A DNA stretch of 64,000 nt from Argentina anserina. Its lineage: Eukaryota > Streptophyta > Magnoliopsida > Rosales > Rosaceae. Below the pieces are notes generated by a model. The model ran no database searches. It saw nothing but the letters and a program-made list of their open reading frames with translations, and had not been told where the DNA came from. The position numbers and the translations under genes are program-made. The stretch spans positions 20,212,001 through 20,276,000 of the forward strand of contig NC_065876.1 of the NCBI RefSeq assembly GCF_933775445.1, written 5' to 3'. Shown here one piece after another: positions 25,719 through 37,645 of this stretch. Numbering within the stretch: the stretch's first letter is position 1; each line of letters starts with the position of its first letter.

Positions 25719-27160
25719 GAATACAACGGATATTTGATTTACAAATGATTTATATGACTCAGACAATTTTTTGGTGGACACAAAATTAGCCACAAGATAC
25801 TTACCTTTGGCCTGAAGGGTAGGTTCATACTTTTTTGTCAGTTGACCTCGAGTAGACCTATTTGGTAAAGTATATTGTCTACTATTAGCCTCACTAGTAT
25901 TAACTCCAATAGAGTGACTAACCTCATATGAGTGATCTTCTGTACCACGCAAACATGGGTCAGGGATAGAAGTAACAGCAGGGGAAGCAGGAGGGGCAGT
26001 TGCGTTGTCAGCTTCTGATACCTCAATCTCTAGAGCAACTGTACCAGAATCATCTGGTGGTGTCTTCGGACTTGATGCATCAGTGATCTCAACTGAACCT
26101 ATCTCAGTCTCTTCACGATACAGCTCTTCAAAATATGAATACTCCCCCTGAAGAGTAGTATCAGAAGAGGTAAAATAGCTCATGTCCTCAAAGAAAGTAA
26201 CATCCATAGTGACATAGTATTTCCTGGTAGGTGGATGATAGCACTTGTACCCTTTCTGATGTCCTCAACCAACAAACACACATTTAAGTGCCCGGACATT
26301 CAACTTTAACCTCTGACTTTTTGGAATATGGACAAAGGTAACACAACCAAAATCACGAGCATGGAGATTATGAAATGAGGGGAAGGAGACATGAGATGCA
26401 AGCACCTCATATGGACTTTTCCCTGGAGGACACTAGGTGGAAGATGATTAATGAGGTGGGCAGAGGTTATGACAGCATCACCCAAAGATATTTAGGCATC
26501 TGGACACTAAAGAGAAGACAACGAGCCATATAAAGTAAATGACGATTTTTTCTTTCGGATACCCCGTTCTGCTCAAGTGTGTAAGGACACGTTGTTTGAT
26601 GAAAACTTTGGCCTGAAAACTTTTTTCTGTTCCAGAACCCATTGTAAAAAAATCAACAGATCAGTAGTGATGCGGCAGAAAATAACGATAACAACCTGCT
26701 CAGGTGAACCTGCACTATCGGTGCACTTGCAATGACAAGGAGAAAATAGGTGAATCTGCACTGGCAGTGTAAATGCACTGAAAACTGGTTGAACACTGAA
26801 ATCGGGTCAGAATATTGGAATTGGGTCGTTGAAGGCTGCAGCCAGGTCGAATTGATCACTTCCAAGGGGACGACGGCGTCTGCACAACGGTACTTGCTCA
26901 ATAGCCTGGAAGCTTTTGAGGAAGGAGCAGAACGATCCAGAGGCTTCGACTACGGGGCTCAACGACGGCCTGAGACACAAATGTCGGACGACCTGCTCGG
27001 AGAACACTGTCGAACTTCACACAGCAATACTGAGACCTTTAACACCGTCTAATAAAACATCAACGCCAGACGTTACACAACACTGATTTGAGACAAGAAA
27101 ATCCTAACAAGAAGAAGGAAATAGCAAACCCTTTTAGATCTACTCTGATACCAAATCAGA
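25695..27160 (-). pseudogene. Ty1/copia fragment, copy 2: leader, partial integrase, linker
   Basis: Read on the minus strand. The PBS-type TGGTATCAGAG (about 27,145-27,155) is followed by a leader without a long frame, then an ATG at 26,642 giving only MGSGTEKS-like residues. The sequence then jumps into the second half of integrase (26,620 down), which matches 630-860 of copy 1. Gag, protease and the first half of integrase are deleted. Several stops follow before the open linker region between integrase and reverse transcriptase (26,207-25,695; MDVTFFEDMSYFTSSDT onward), which ends at the family C junction. Non-functional. Confidence 0.85.
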
Positions 27161-27164
27161 TATA

Positions 27165-27311
27165 ATAGATGATTGTAATTCATATAAGTTCATATCATAC
27201 ATTTATAGGAGACCTATCTAATATGAACACTTAACACAAAAGTCAATTACTACATCTACATAAATACAATATGTCCATAAGTCAAGAAGTTGTTGAACTA
27301 ACAACACACTA
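27165..27311 (-). mobile_element. Short copia LTR of copy 2 (approximate borders)
   Basis: On the minus strand an AT-rich segment containing TGTTAGTTCAACAACTTC and a TATA-like run (TCCTATAAATG) directly precedes the primer-binding site. Its size is about 145 bp. Its upstream neighbour is the receptor-kinase pseudogene, so this element probably replaced or removed the kinase-coding part. Exact TG/CA ends are uncertain. Confidence 0.55.
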
Positions 27312-27407
27312 TAAATTATAAATTTTTCATTGTGTGTCAATTAATCAATTTCCTCTTCAAATTCTCTTACGCATTTGGTTAGCCTGCCACCTGTGCAAAG
27401 TGAAGAC

Positions 27408-29615
27408 TAGGGGTGTTAATCGGTGTGAATGGTGCGGTTTATAGGTGATACCGAACACCAAACCGTTCTATTTATTCGGTTTGGTTCAGTTTGGTTTTTC
27501 ACTTTTTTTTTTCAAAAACCAATTGTGTTCGGTTTGGTTCGGTTTGGTTTTTCTCTGGTTTATATCGGTTTTTCTTTCGGTTATTTTGTAAAGAAAATCG
27601 GAGTTTCTTTCCTTGTCTATCTACTTGATTCTTAATGAAATAAAAAGAACATGCGGACAGATTTGCAAAATTCTATTTACAAGATATAGTTGCTTCACAA
27701 ATGCATACAATTGCAAAAAGCCACTAAACAACTTATACCACATTAGTAGGCATGTTGTGGTTCCAATGTCTAAAATTCAAAATATTAAATTTTGACCATC
27801 AGATGTGATCAGCATATTTAAATACGGATATGGTAAAAAATTCATCTAATTTTGATCAAATTTGGGTCTCGATCGATGTAGTCAACATTAACTTAATTTC
27901 ATCTAATTAAGTGTGAATTCGTTCTTACCCCCTCCTTCTTGACTAGTTTTGGTGGATTCTTTCACGCACACACTCTCATATATATGTGATGTAGCAGCTC
28001 GTGTAAAATTTTCAAAAATTTTACCTTCCAGGGATAGGGCTACCCATAGGCCCATAGGGAATAATAAGCGTAAAAAGGGTTGACCGCCTCGATCGGGACA
28101 CAAACGTTATCGAAAATATGTGATTTTTTTACCATAACCATATCTCACAATACGTAACGCATCATGCGGACATATTTGCAAAATTCTATTTATAATATAT
28201 AGTTGCTTCACAAATGCATACATTTGCAAAAAGACCACTAAACAAGTTATACCACATTAGTAGGCATGTTGTGGTTCCAATGTCTAAAATTCAAAATATT
28301 AAATTTTGACCGTCAGATGTGATCAGTATATTTAAATAAGGATATGGTAAAAAATTCATCTAATGTTGATAATATTTGGGTCTCAATCGATGTGGTCAAC
28401 ATTAACTTAATTTCATCTAATTAAGTGAATTTGTTCTTACCCCCTCTTTCTTGACTAGTTTTGGTGGATTTTTTCATGCACACACTCTCACATATATGTG
28501 ATGTAGCAGCTCGTGTAAAATTTTCAAAAATTTTTACGTTCCAGGGATAAGGCTACCCATAGGGGATAATAAGCGTAAAAAGGGTTGACCGCCTTGATCG
28601 GGACACAAACGTTATCGAAAATATGTGATTTTTTTACCATAACCATATTTCACAATACGTAACGCATCATGCGGACATATTTGCAAAATTCTATTTATAA
28701 TATATAGTTACTTCACAAATGCATACATTTGCAAAAAAGCACTAAACAAGTTATACCACATTAGTAGGCATGTTGTGGTTCCAATGTCTAAAATTCAAAA
28801 TATTAAATTTTGACCGTCAGATGTGGTCAGCATATTTAAATAAGGATATGGTAAAAAATTCATCTAATGTTGATAATATTTGGGTCTCGATCGATGTGGT
28901 CAACATTAACTTAATTTCATCTAATTAAGTGAATTTGTTCTTACCCCCTCCTTCTTGACTAGTTTTGGTGGATTTTTTCATGCACATACTCTCACATATA
29001 TGTGATGTAGCAGCTCGTGTAAAATTTTCAAAAATTTTACGTTCCAGGGATAAGGCTACCCATAGGGGATAATAAGTGTAAAAAGGGTTGACCGCCTCGA
29101 TCGGGACACAAACGTTATCGAAAAATATGTGATTTTTTTACCATAACCATATTTCACTATACGTAACGCATCATGCAGACATATTTGTAAAATTCTATTT
29201 ATAAGATATAGTTGCTTCACAACTGCATACATTTGCAAAAAGACCACTAAACAAGTTATACCACATTAGTAGACATGTTGTGGTTCCAATATCTAAAATT
29301 CAAATTATTAAATTTCGACCGTCGGATGTGATCAGCATATATAAATACAGATATGGTAAAAAATTCACCGAATTTTGATAAAATTTGTTTCTCGATCGAT
29401 AACATATTTAATTATGTATATTAAATATATCTATAAATAATATAATTTTTATAATATATATATATATTCAGTTTTTCGGTTCGGTTTCGGTTTCCAAACA
29501 TCCCAAACCAAAATCACACCAAATCTTTCGGTTTGGTGCGGTTTTTGTTTTCTTCGGTTTTTTTCGATTATAGTTCGGTTTTTTTTCGGTTTTCGGTTTT
29601 CAATTAACACCCCTA
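27408..29615. mobile_element. hAT-like non-autonomous element carrying a 505-bp tandem array
   Basis: Perfect 8-bp direct repeats GTGAAGAC flank it (27,400-27,407 and 29,616-29,623). The left end TAGGGGTGTTAATCGG pairs with the right end, whose reverse complement is TAGGGGTGTTAATTG. Subterminal regions (27,420-27,600 and 29,470-29,605) are rich in CGGTTTGG/TTCGGTTT repeats. The interior is made of tandem copies of a unit of about 505 bp and has no transposase. It sits in the transmembrane exon of the receptor kinase pseudogene, which allows the empty site to be read precisely. Confidence 0.92.
27650..29400. repeat. Tandem array, about 505-bp unit, 3.4 copies
   Basis: Copies begin at 27,650, 28,163, 28,668 and 29,172 (spacing 513, 505 and 504), each marked by CATGCGGACA or CATGCAGACA. 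Each full copy contains GTAGGCATGTTGTGGTTCCA, CGATCGATGTGGTCAACATT-type blocks and GACCGCCTCGATCGGGACAC. The second and third copies resemble each other more than the first. The last copy breaks off about 230 bp in. It is confined to the hAT-like element. Confidence 0.9.
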
Positions 29616-30990
29616 GTGAAGACTACAGCCACCAAGATGATCATAAATCCAACAGCTGTAAGGCTGCCAATTAACTTTATTGGTTTTCCTTCACCTGGAG
29701 GAAGAAAAAAACAAATAAGCCTAGTGATGCGAGAATTGTGCAACATCTACTATCATTTACCTATTTCTGAGTCTGCTAGGCAGACATAAAGATCTTTTCC
29801 AAGAGATGGAAACTGCTGAATATCAATAAGGTCCTTGTACCAGACCAAACACCCTATGTTATCAACATAAGAATAAGCCAGGCAAGAACAATTGTTAAGG
29901 CACTTTATCTTGCAGTCCTCAATCAGGCTTACAGCTACAGAGTTCAGGTACTCATGAAAATCGGGCACTTTCAATCTTTCTATCTTAAAAAACCAATCTG
30001 ATTCTATTGATGAGGCTGATCCATTTGTGCGTGTCTCACAAGACAAATTTGTTCGTCTCACACAACCTCGGGTCCAGTTTCTATTTCTCCATTCGTCGTT
30101 TGACTTGGGTTGAAACCCTTTCAAACACTTGTAGATTGGAGATTTAGAAGCTTTGCAAACCCCAAATGGTCCACACGCACCATAGATGTCACATGGGTTT
30201 TCCAATGAGTACCAGTCGAGATGCCAGTTCTTGTCACTCTCTGAATGAAAAGTTCTCGCTATTCCATCTGAAGATATGAACCCACATTGAAGGATACCGT
30301 ATGAGAGATACCTTGATCCCTGTATCTCGTTATCAACCAGACTAATTGGATTTCGATACTGAAAAACCATCGAGGGTACACCAATAAACGTTGATTAATC
30401 CCATGGCCCACTTCTCCAGTGGGGAGTAGATTCATTCATCCAAACGAACAATTGCGCCGGCAACTCTGCTGACAGTCCTCCCAAGAATATCCCCGGTGAT
30501 GGATCATTTTCACTTCTCCAAGATGTCAAGAAATTCCGTTTACCAGAACTTCTATCATATCCCAACAACATGCTAGGAAGTAGTGAGTCACTAGGATTAT
30601 TAAAACTCTCCCACATAACAGCTCCCATGACATTTTTGACATCAAAGTTTCCATTGTCTAAGAGAACTGCAGATGAACAATTAGATATATTAGCTGACCA
30701 GACATAACTCTGCTTGCCATCTACAAGCTCCAGATTCCCACTGCTGCCAACAATCTCAAAGTAGCCAAGGTGTCTGAAGCTGCAAGAGGACTTACTCTGT
30801 CCTATACATATTTACGAGGAAGTATACTTTTGTGCCACAACCCCACATACTTATTAGTAGAACTGTTTGGACTGAAGAAGCCTAATTCGAATATTAGGCC
30901 AGGAGAGACTAGAGTTTGTCCCTCTGCTAATGGGTGTGAGGGAGTTAGTTATAGACTTCCACGCCATACTGTAACGGAAGCAAACTAAAG

Positions 30991-32746
30991 ATGAATAAGA
31001 AAAACAAACCCAGTTGCATCATCCCTACTTTTAAATGTTTAGCAGAAGAACAATCTCAATAATTTTCTGCTTCAAAGGGATAGCTGCTAATTAAAGTAGT
31101 AAAGCACCTTGGGCACACAGAACTTAGCTTATTCAAGGTAATTGAAAAAAAGTCAATGATAGCTCTGCCAATGCTTCCAAAGTCATGGCACACATATTTG
31201 ACATTATGTTGAGATGTTAACATCTCAGTAACATTCAAACAATCTTCTCTATGTTTTATGATCACTTTAAGTAACATTCATACTTGAAGTCAATGCTTTC
31301 AACCATTGACAGAATCAATGACTGAGAAAAAATAATTGAACTAGTAAAGGAAGCGAATTGCCGAATTCCATCCCTTAATTAGGAGAGACCAGAATGCATG
31401 CAAAGAAATCATCTGCAGGTAGATTCAGCACCAAAGAAATCAGGGAAAGATATATGGTACGTTGCTTAACGTCCTTCAATCATAGTAATGCTAGCTTCGT
31501 TTTTGGAGGAATTAGTATTCTCAGAGTGTGAAATTAAAGAAAATATAGCACCAATCAAATTCTGAAAAAGTAAATGAAATCCAATAAATATTACCCAAGC
31601 CAGTTAATCAAAATTTGAAAGAATCATAAAACCCATCATTATCTTCATCAAGACAGAGCTGGAACCCAGTAGAAATTGATGTAAAAGACTGAAACTTTGC
31701 ACTGTTCAGAAACAATTGAGTACCTGATAGGAGTCAAGTCTCAAACTTTTCCTTAGCAATTGCTCTTCTTCTTCTTCTTCTTCTTCTTCTTCTTCTTCAA
31801 TTTCTCTATCTTCAAAAAATTCTTACTCACTGGTCTTTAAACCTATGCTGGCTGGGCCTGGAGGACTGGATGACTTGGTTTTTGTCTTACAAATTTCCTA
31901 AGAACAACATTTTACCTTGTACTTTTAACTTCACTATCTAAGGGTGAGCAAAATGAGTACCCTTATTAACACCACTTAAGGAGGTTGGAAAGAAGACACG
32001 GCTTTACCTAAGCCCATTTAAGTTTGTACCTTTGAGCACCAAACACAGTATTAGCCATATAGCACTCCTTATGTAACGCCATCCTGGCTAGTCCCGGCAA
32101 ACAAACATGCATTTAATACCGATACCAATGTGATTGTTACCTCGGGTGTTACCGCTGGTATTCATGCAATCCATTCGCTGATGTCAAATTTGGACAAGTT
32201 ATTCGGAAGCATGTACGCAAGAGAAACAAGCAAATAGCTCAAACTAGAGAAAGACCATGAAAATGGTGCAAAGCTCTGTTTTGTCAGGAAGTTGGGCGAC
32301 CTCGGCTACATGCGTAGAATTCGTGACGTAAATCAGGTTCAGAAATCTTAATTAGTGAGATAAAAGAAAATTATACTCGATTGTTTTGTTCTCCACCCTC
32401 TGTTAATATTCTACAGAAGGGGCTTCAACTTGCATAGTTCTTTGAAGTTCTTGCATCACAGAGGACATTCTAACTTGCAGCCAAGGGTAACATGTGTTAT
32501 CATTCAATGATTTCAATCGCATGTAAAAAGTAAATATCAATAGCACATTCTTACCATTAGCAAAAAAACTGTCACCTCCTCCAACAAAACCAGAACAAAC
32601 TATGCGCCGACTACAAAACTAAAGGCACTAGTTTCTTAAGAGGAGGGCATGTACATCAGCTTACCATATCCTAAATATTTACACATGCAGTAACAGCCGA
32701 CTATGTGCAGCAACAAAAGGTAGCATCAAGGCGTTTGTAGATGAAC
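30991..32746. other. Unassigned intergenic region
   Basis: Upstream flank of the receptor-kinase pseudogene and downstream flank of the helicase gene. It holds a (CTT)n microsatellite (31,765-31,799) and a 32-bp segment at 31,465-31,496 that recurs exactly at 24,224-24,255. The helicase 3' UTR (minus strand) probably lies within the last few hundred bases. No other gene seen. Confidence 0.45.
31765..31799. repeat. (CTT)n microsatellite
   Basis: About 11-12 uninterrupted CTT units in intergenic sequence. Confidence 0.9.
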
Positions 32747-35700
32747 TCACAAGGACATGAGACTAATAAGATCATCAGCACCCACTTCTCTCCAATCCTT
32801 TGCAGCTCTCTTTCCAAAAGCTTCTTTTGCAAGTTTCTTCTTTTTCTCCTGTAACTCCAATATCCTCTCTTCTATGCTATTTCGAGCAATCAATCTGACA
32901 ATCTTAACATTCTCCTTCTGCCCTATCCGGTGAATACGATCCATTGCTTGTTCCTCAACTGCTGGGTTCCACCATGGCTCCAACAGATAGACTCTACTAG
33001 CAGCAGTAAGATTTATCCCTGTTCCTGAAGCCTTCAGACTTGCAAGCAAAATTGTGGGTGCATCATCTCCTACAACCGCAAACTCTCTGATTACTTGAGC
33101 TCTTTTATTTGCAGTCATAGTCCCATCCAAACGCAAAACTTTGAAACCAGCTTTTTTCAGTACATCTTCGATGTGTAGCAACATCTTTCGAAATTGTGAA
33201 AACACTACTGATTTGGCCAGTGGATTTTGATCCCTTGATTCAACAAGAAGTTTTAAGAGAGCAGATACTTTTGATGACATGGTTCTTTCTGAAGATATTG
33301 TGTTGTCATCATCAGAAGATGTTTGCGGCGATGAGAACAGATCAGATTGTGATAGAGGACGGCGACACAAAGGGCAGCAGGGTTTGGTGTGCTGAAGGGT
33401 TTTCACAATACAGGCTTGGCAAAACATGTGTGCGCAACGAGTAATAATGACATTGGTTGGTGGAGAAATGCAGATGGGACAATCAAAATCTTCACCATCT
33501 TGTAGCACCTCAACCATCTTTTTCAGTAACTCTGGGTTCTTTGATACATCTGCTTAGAATCAACCAAATGAGACAGAATTAACATACCAAGTGAAAACAT
33601 TCTCCATAGAGGTTTGCAATTCATGTGGGCAAAAAGTACTGAAGAACTTACAGTAATTACTAATTATGCAAACGCACACAGAAAGAAACATATGCAGAAC
33701 TGGACAACATTATAATGGAAAGTCATTATACAACGGCATAGACAATTAAATGAATCATCATCTAAATAGTAACTGATTTGATCATGGTGTACCGAAATTA
33801 GGGTAAAACATAACCATTACACCAAAAAAGTCAAATCAATGTAGCATAATGAACTTTACTTTGTTAATATTAACTGATTTGCTCATGGTATACCAAAACT
33901 AAGGCAAAACATAACCATAACACCAAAAAAGTCGAATCCAAGTAGCACAATGAATTTTACTTGGTTAATATTAACAGATTTGATCATGGTATACCAAAAT
34001 TAAAGCAAAACATCACCATAACACAAAAACAGTCGAATCAAAGTAGCACAATGAATTTTACTTAGTTTATGTATGGTCAATTATGTTTACGTGGTAAGTT
34101 GGTCATCAACAATAGGACCATGGAAAAATATTCGAAGTCCATAGTCTAAATCAAGGAAAAGGAACAGTTGTCCAGTTTCAAAGTTAACTGTTTAAACAAG
34201 GACAATCCTACAGAATTTAAGCATATGGCTCCTCCTTATTGCTTATGAGGCACATCAGTTGCACAACACTCCTAGAGAAAATCCTGGATTTTTTTTGATA
34301 CCCAGAAATCATCCTAAACAGCTTCACAGACCGAGCACAAAATTGGGTCCTCATGAATATACATATGCATAGGGGGTAGGAGCTAATAGCTAGGTAGATA
34401 GGAACAGAGAGGGATTGCCATGGCCTCACCAATAGTACGACATAAATCCACCATTAACTTCTTTTCTTCCTCAGAATTCACACTATTAACTTGTGCCTAC
34501 CAAGATGGTCACAAGGTTGTAATATTTTATTGACTACCTTAAAAGCAGGAGTAAACGCATTTAATAGTAGAAGTACACAAATGCAATTATATATATCTAT
34601 ATATATAACACATAGGTGACATAGCCTGACGAAGCCTAGACAATTAATGTTCCCAAGAGGGACAACTTTAAACTAAAAGAGGAGTCAGAGTTTATGGAGC
34701 CTAGTGGTGTATGCAGGTGATCTAAAGTTAAATGACCAAATTTAAGAACAGCGGAGGAACCAACATAAAATCTTTTTCCAATACCTTCAACATTGCTGGA
34801 AGGAATAAGTGACTTGAGATCAGAAGGACACAAGGCCAAATCAGTACAGATTTGCCGCAGTCGTAAGATTATGCTAAGCACAGTGGAATAGTTCCGCATC
34901 ATACTACCAGAATCTATGTAATTCCACAATACACTCTTCACTTCGCCTTCCATCCTATCATACAGATCACGTTCTTCAGCAGATAGTTCCACATAGCAAG
35001 TCTCTATAGTTTTAGGAGGTAATCCAATCATTGCTTTGTCTTTTGTTCTCCGCAAAGAAATGGTTGCCATCAAAACCTGAATAATTGGCATTATAAACCA
35101 GTTATGATTGGAATATAAGCAATACGGCCGGACTGAAAAGTTGCAACATAGACAACATGAAATACACATACAAAGTCAATAAGGGGCATTCATTACCCTT
35201 TCACAGAAAAGAAGCCCTATGGATTCACTATCTTTAACAGAAATACATCCAAGGTCGCTTAAGGCCTTTAAAAATCTTATAGAGAAAAATTAAAAAAAAT
35301 AAAAATAAAAAATAAAAAAACACTCCTGGTAGCAAGTCATTAACCATCTTTAGCCATGTCTAATCTGTCATCTAAAAGCTTATATTGCCTAACAGAACTT
35401 TACTTTCCTTCATACCCAACTACAGAGAGTGAAAGATGACAGGTGGTTCAGGTGGAATCAAGTTCATATCAAACCGCAAGGTCATACTCATACTCATCAT
35501 TAAAACCCAATAAGATATCTTATGATTTCAAGAGTTCAAATAAAATTAGAACTAAAAAGAGAAACTATCATTCCTTTCAAAATATAATACCAACACACGT
35601 TAGATACACAATTTAGATGAGAGCCGGTGAGATCTGACAGCCTTCAGATGCACAAAAGACATTATTTTGGACTCGTCAAAGAATCTAGTCTATTCCGTCC

Positions 35701-37383
35701 ATGTTCGTAAAAAATAAACTGCCGAGCAGTAAAGAAATATAATAATCCACACCTATTTATAAGTCTATAACAAAGAACATTAAATACATCAATTCTTTGT
35801 TTAAAAGATTAATAAAATAAAATAAATAACTTAACACTGTTGTATTACCTGCAGTCGTGAGAGCCCCATGTTGTTACCTTGAGCAAGCGGGCGCTGCACC
35901 AAGCTCTGCCAGTAGCTCTTAATTGAGAAAGGCTCAAATCTCAAGAATGCCATCAAAGAAAACAAATCGTATGAGCCATTCTGGATTGGAGTTCCAGTAA
36001 CAGCCCACCTTCTCTTAGCCTTCAAATTAGCGACAGCCTGACTTTGTTGAGCATTGACATTCTTAATCGTATGCGCCTCATCCAAAATGACCCGCCACCA
36101 CTCAATCTCTTTAACAGGAGAGCTTGGCCAAGAATGTTCAGTAGCAAGAATACTGTAAGTAGTTAACACTATATCATACTTGATCAGCTCCTCAGCAATT
36201 CGAGTCCGCTCCCCATAATACATATACACCTTCAATTTGCCCGACTTAGTGTGTTCTGAGTAACCCATGTTGAAAACACAGAAGGAGGGCACACAATTAT
36301 CGTCGACTTGCTACTCAAACCGCCACTACACAAATCATTTCCACTAGCATTGCTATCCTCATTTTTACGTATTTTCTTTGTTACTTGTCTTGACGAATAA
36401 ACCATACTCCCTCCCTTAGTCTTAGTCCTCTTACCAAAAACAGACAACCTCTCATCCTCACACGTTGCACTATCATTTGGTATCCTTTCATCTACGCTAG
36501 CACTACTGCCACTACCATATCTATCCAAAGCAATCAAGGAAAGCAAAGTCAGGGTCTTACCCAAACCCATATCATCTGCAAAGATCCCGCCTCTTAGAGG
36601 CTCCGGCCGCTTATCCGTATGGTAATTTGTCAACACATTAACAAAAGAGCCATCGTTTTTCTCTTCCCAAAATGGAGGCAAATCAGCCGAATTCTCTCTC
36701 CCAACCAACCACCCCAGCCCTTCCTTCTGGTGCCAAAAAAGCTCCGATTTGATCACCTCTCCCGGCGGCTCCACCGCCTCCAACGCACCCTTCAGGCCGG
36801 CATTGTCCTCCACCAGCTTGAAAATCTCATCCACAGTCTTGTACCCGCTCTCCGCCTTCTTCTCCTTCACCGCCGCCGCCTCCGAGAGCGCAAACCCCGC
36901 GTCCTCGTTCGAAATCAGCTGCATCCCGGCGCCGATCACGGCGGACCTCACGGCGGGGAAGTCGTGGATTCTGGCGAAGATGTGGACCTGGCAGGGAACT
37001 TTGAACCGGTTGGCCTTGGAGCGCGTTTTGGGGACGATGCCCTCGACGGCGATGAGGTCAGCGTCGATCGAGGGTGCGAGGGCGGCGGCGACTTTGCGTT
37101 CGATGTGGCCGACTTGGAGGGAGCGGGTGTTGAGGACGCGGATGGCGTTGGGATCGTAAGGGTTGAGAGGCTCGCGGACAAGGCCGACCATCTCGCGGCC
37201 GGTGATGCTGCCGGAGTAGTATTGGATTCCGACGATGTTGGCGATGAGGAAGCCGAGCATGTAGGTGTCCTCGGGGGGAGTAGTGGGGACGAAAGCGTCG
37301 GAGGGCTCAGCAATGGGGCACTGCCATTGGTCGAGGTTCGTCAAGTGGCGGCTTACTGGGTCTTCTCCTTCTTGGTCGTCCAT
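32747..37383 (-). CDS. SMARCA3-like protein 1 (HIRAN-SNF2-RING helicase), with one apparent frameshift
   Basis: RAD5/HLTF-type chromatin remodeller and putative E3 ubiquitin ligase; family members act in the nucleus in DNA damage tolerance. It looks orthologous to Arabidopsis At5g05130. Three exons with GT-AG borders: 37383-35849, 35076-34785 and 33549-32747, together about 876 residues. Domains: HIRAN (about 42-137; IVGIQYYSGSITGREMVGLV), SNF2 ATPase with Walker A DDMGLGKT (270-277) and DEAH (LDEAHTIK), C3HC4 RING (CPICISPPTN ... CPLC), and helicase C (VVFSQFRKML; MDRIHRIGQ). In exon 1, just after WVTQ (residue 376, 36,256), the frame shifts. The next bases encode EHTKSGKLKVYMYYG in another frame, as if 1 or 7 bases were lost. 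All else is open, so a sequencing error or a young null allele are both possible. Confidence 0.9.
33770..34072. repeat. Three tandem copies of a 101-bp unit in the helicase intron
   Basis: Copies start at 33,770, 33,871 and 33,972 with TAACTGATTTGATCATGG or close variants. Each contains a run of the type AAAACATAACCATAACACC. They lie in the second intron (33,550-34,784) of the helicase gene, have no coding capacity and differ by a handful of substitutions. Confidence 0.88.
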
Positions 37384-37645
37384 CGGAGAATCTAGGGCTT
37401 TGGGGTTTCAGTGAGGAGAGAGAGAGAAAGAGGCGTGGGTTTGTTTGTAAATGAGAGGAAGACGTATTTGAAAATGGATAGGCTGGTGTAAGGATATAGT
37501 TGGCTCTTATATATCTATCTAACAGACTAGTTATTTCAACAACAAAAAATGAAATTGAAATTTTTGTTTGTGCTAACTTTAATCTCCGGCAAAATAGTTA
37601 AAAAGTATTTGAGTTTAGTTTTAATTAAAATGTATGGCTAAGTTC

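Larger units (their letters stand above)
27340..30988 (-). pseudogene. G-type lectin S-receptor-like kinase pseudogene, kinase domain missing
   Basis: The minus strand shows the extracellular order of an S-domain receptor kinase. A B-lectin part (LAEGQTLVSPGLIFELGFFS; MWESFNNPSDSLLP) comes first. An S-locus glycoprotein/EGF part follows (NPCDIYGACGPFGVC), then a PAN domain (CKIKCLNNCSCLAYSY) ending at 29,761 with a GT donor. After a 66-bp intron the second exon (from 29,694) encodes a transmembrane helix (LTAVGFMIILVAVVFT). It is interrupted at 29,616 by a 2.2-kb hAT-like element and resumes at 27,407 (LHRWQANQMRKRI, stop). Other lesions are TAG at 30,802-30,804, a frameshift near 30,750 and TAA at 30,395-30,397. 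No kinase domain follows; a copia LTR does. Confidence 0.92.

Noticed and set aside
26750..27052. 100-residue plus-strand frame
   Set aside because: It is antisense to the copia leader and lacks any domain.
34420..34500. Extra helicase exon (minus strand, NSEEEKKLMVDLCRTIG)
   Set aside because: Exon 2 joins directly to the last exon in phase (GAAG followed by ATGTATC), giving the expected protein; including this segment is not needed and matches nothing I know in the family.
36619..37395. 258-residue plus-strand open frame opposite the helicase first exon
   Set aside because: It is antisense to a clearly conserved HIRAN/SNF2 coding exon in GC-rich sequence; the Arg/Leu/Gly/Asp-rich product has no family features.
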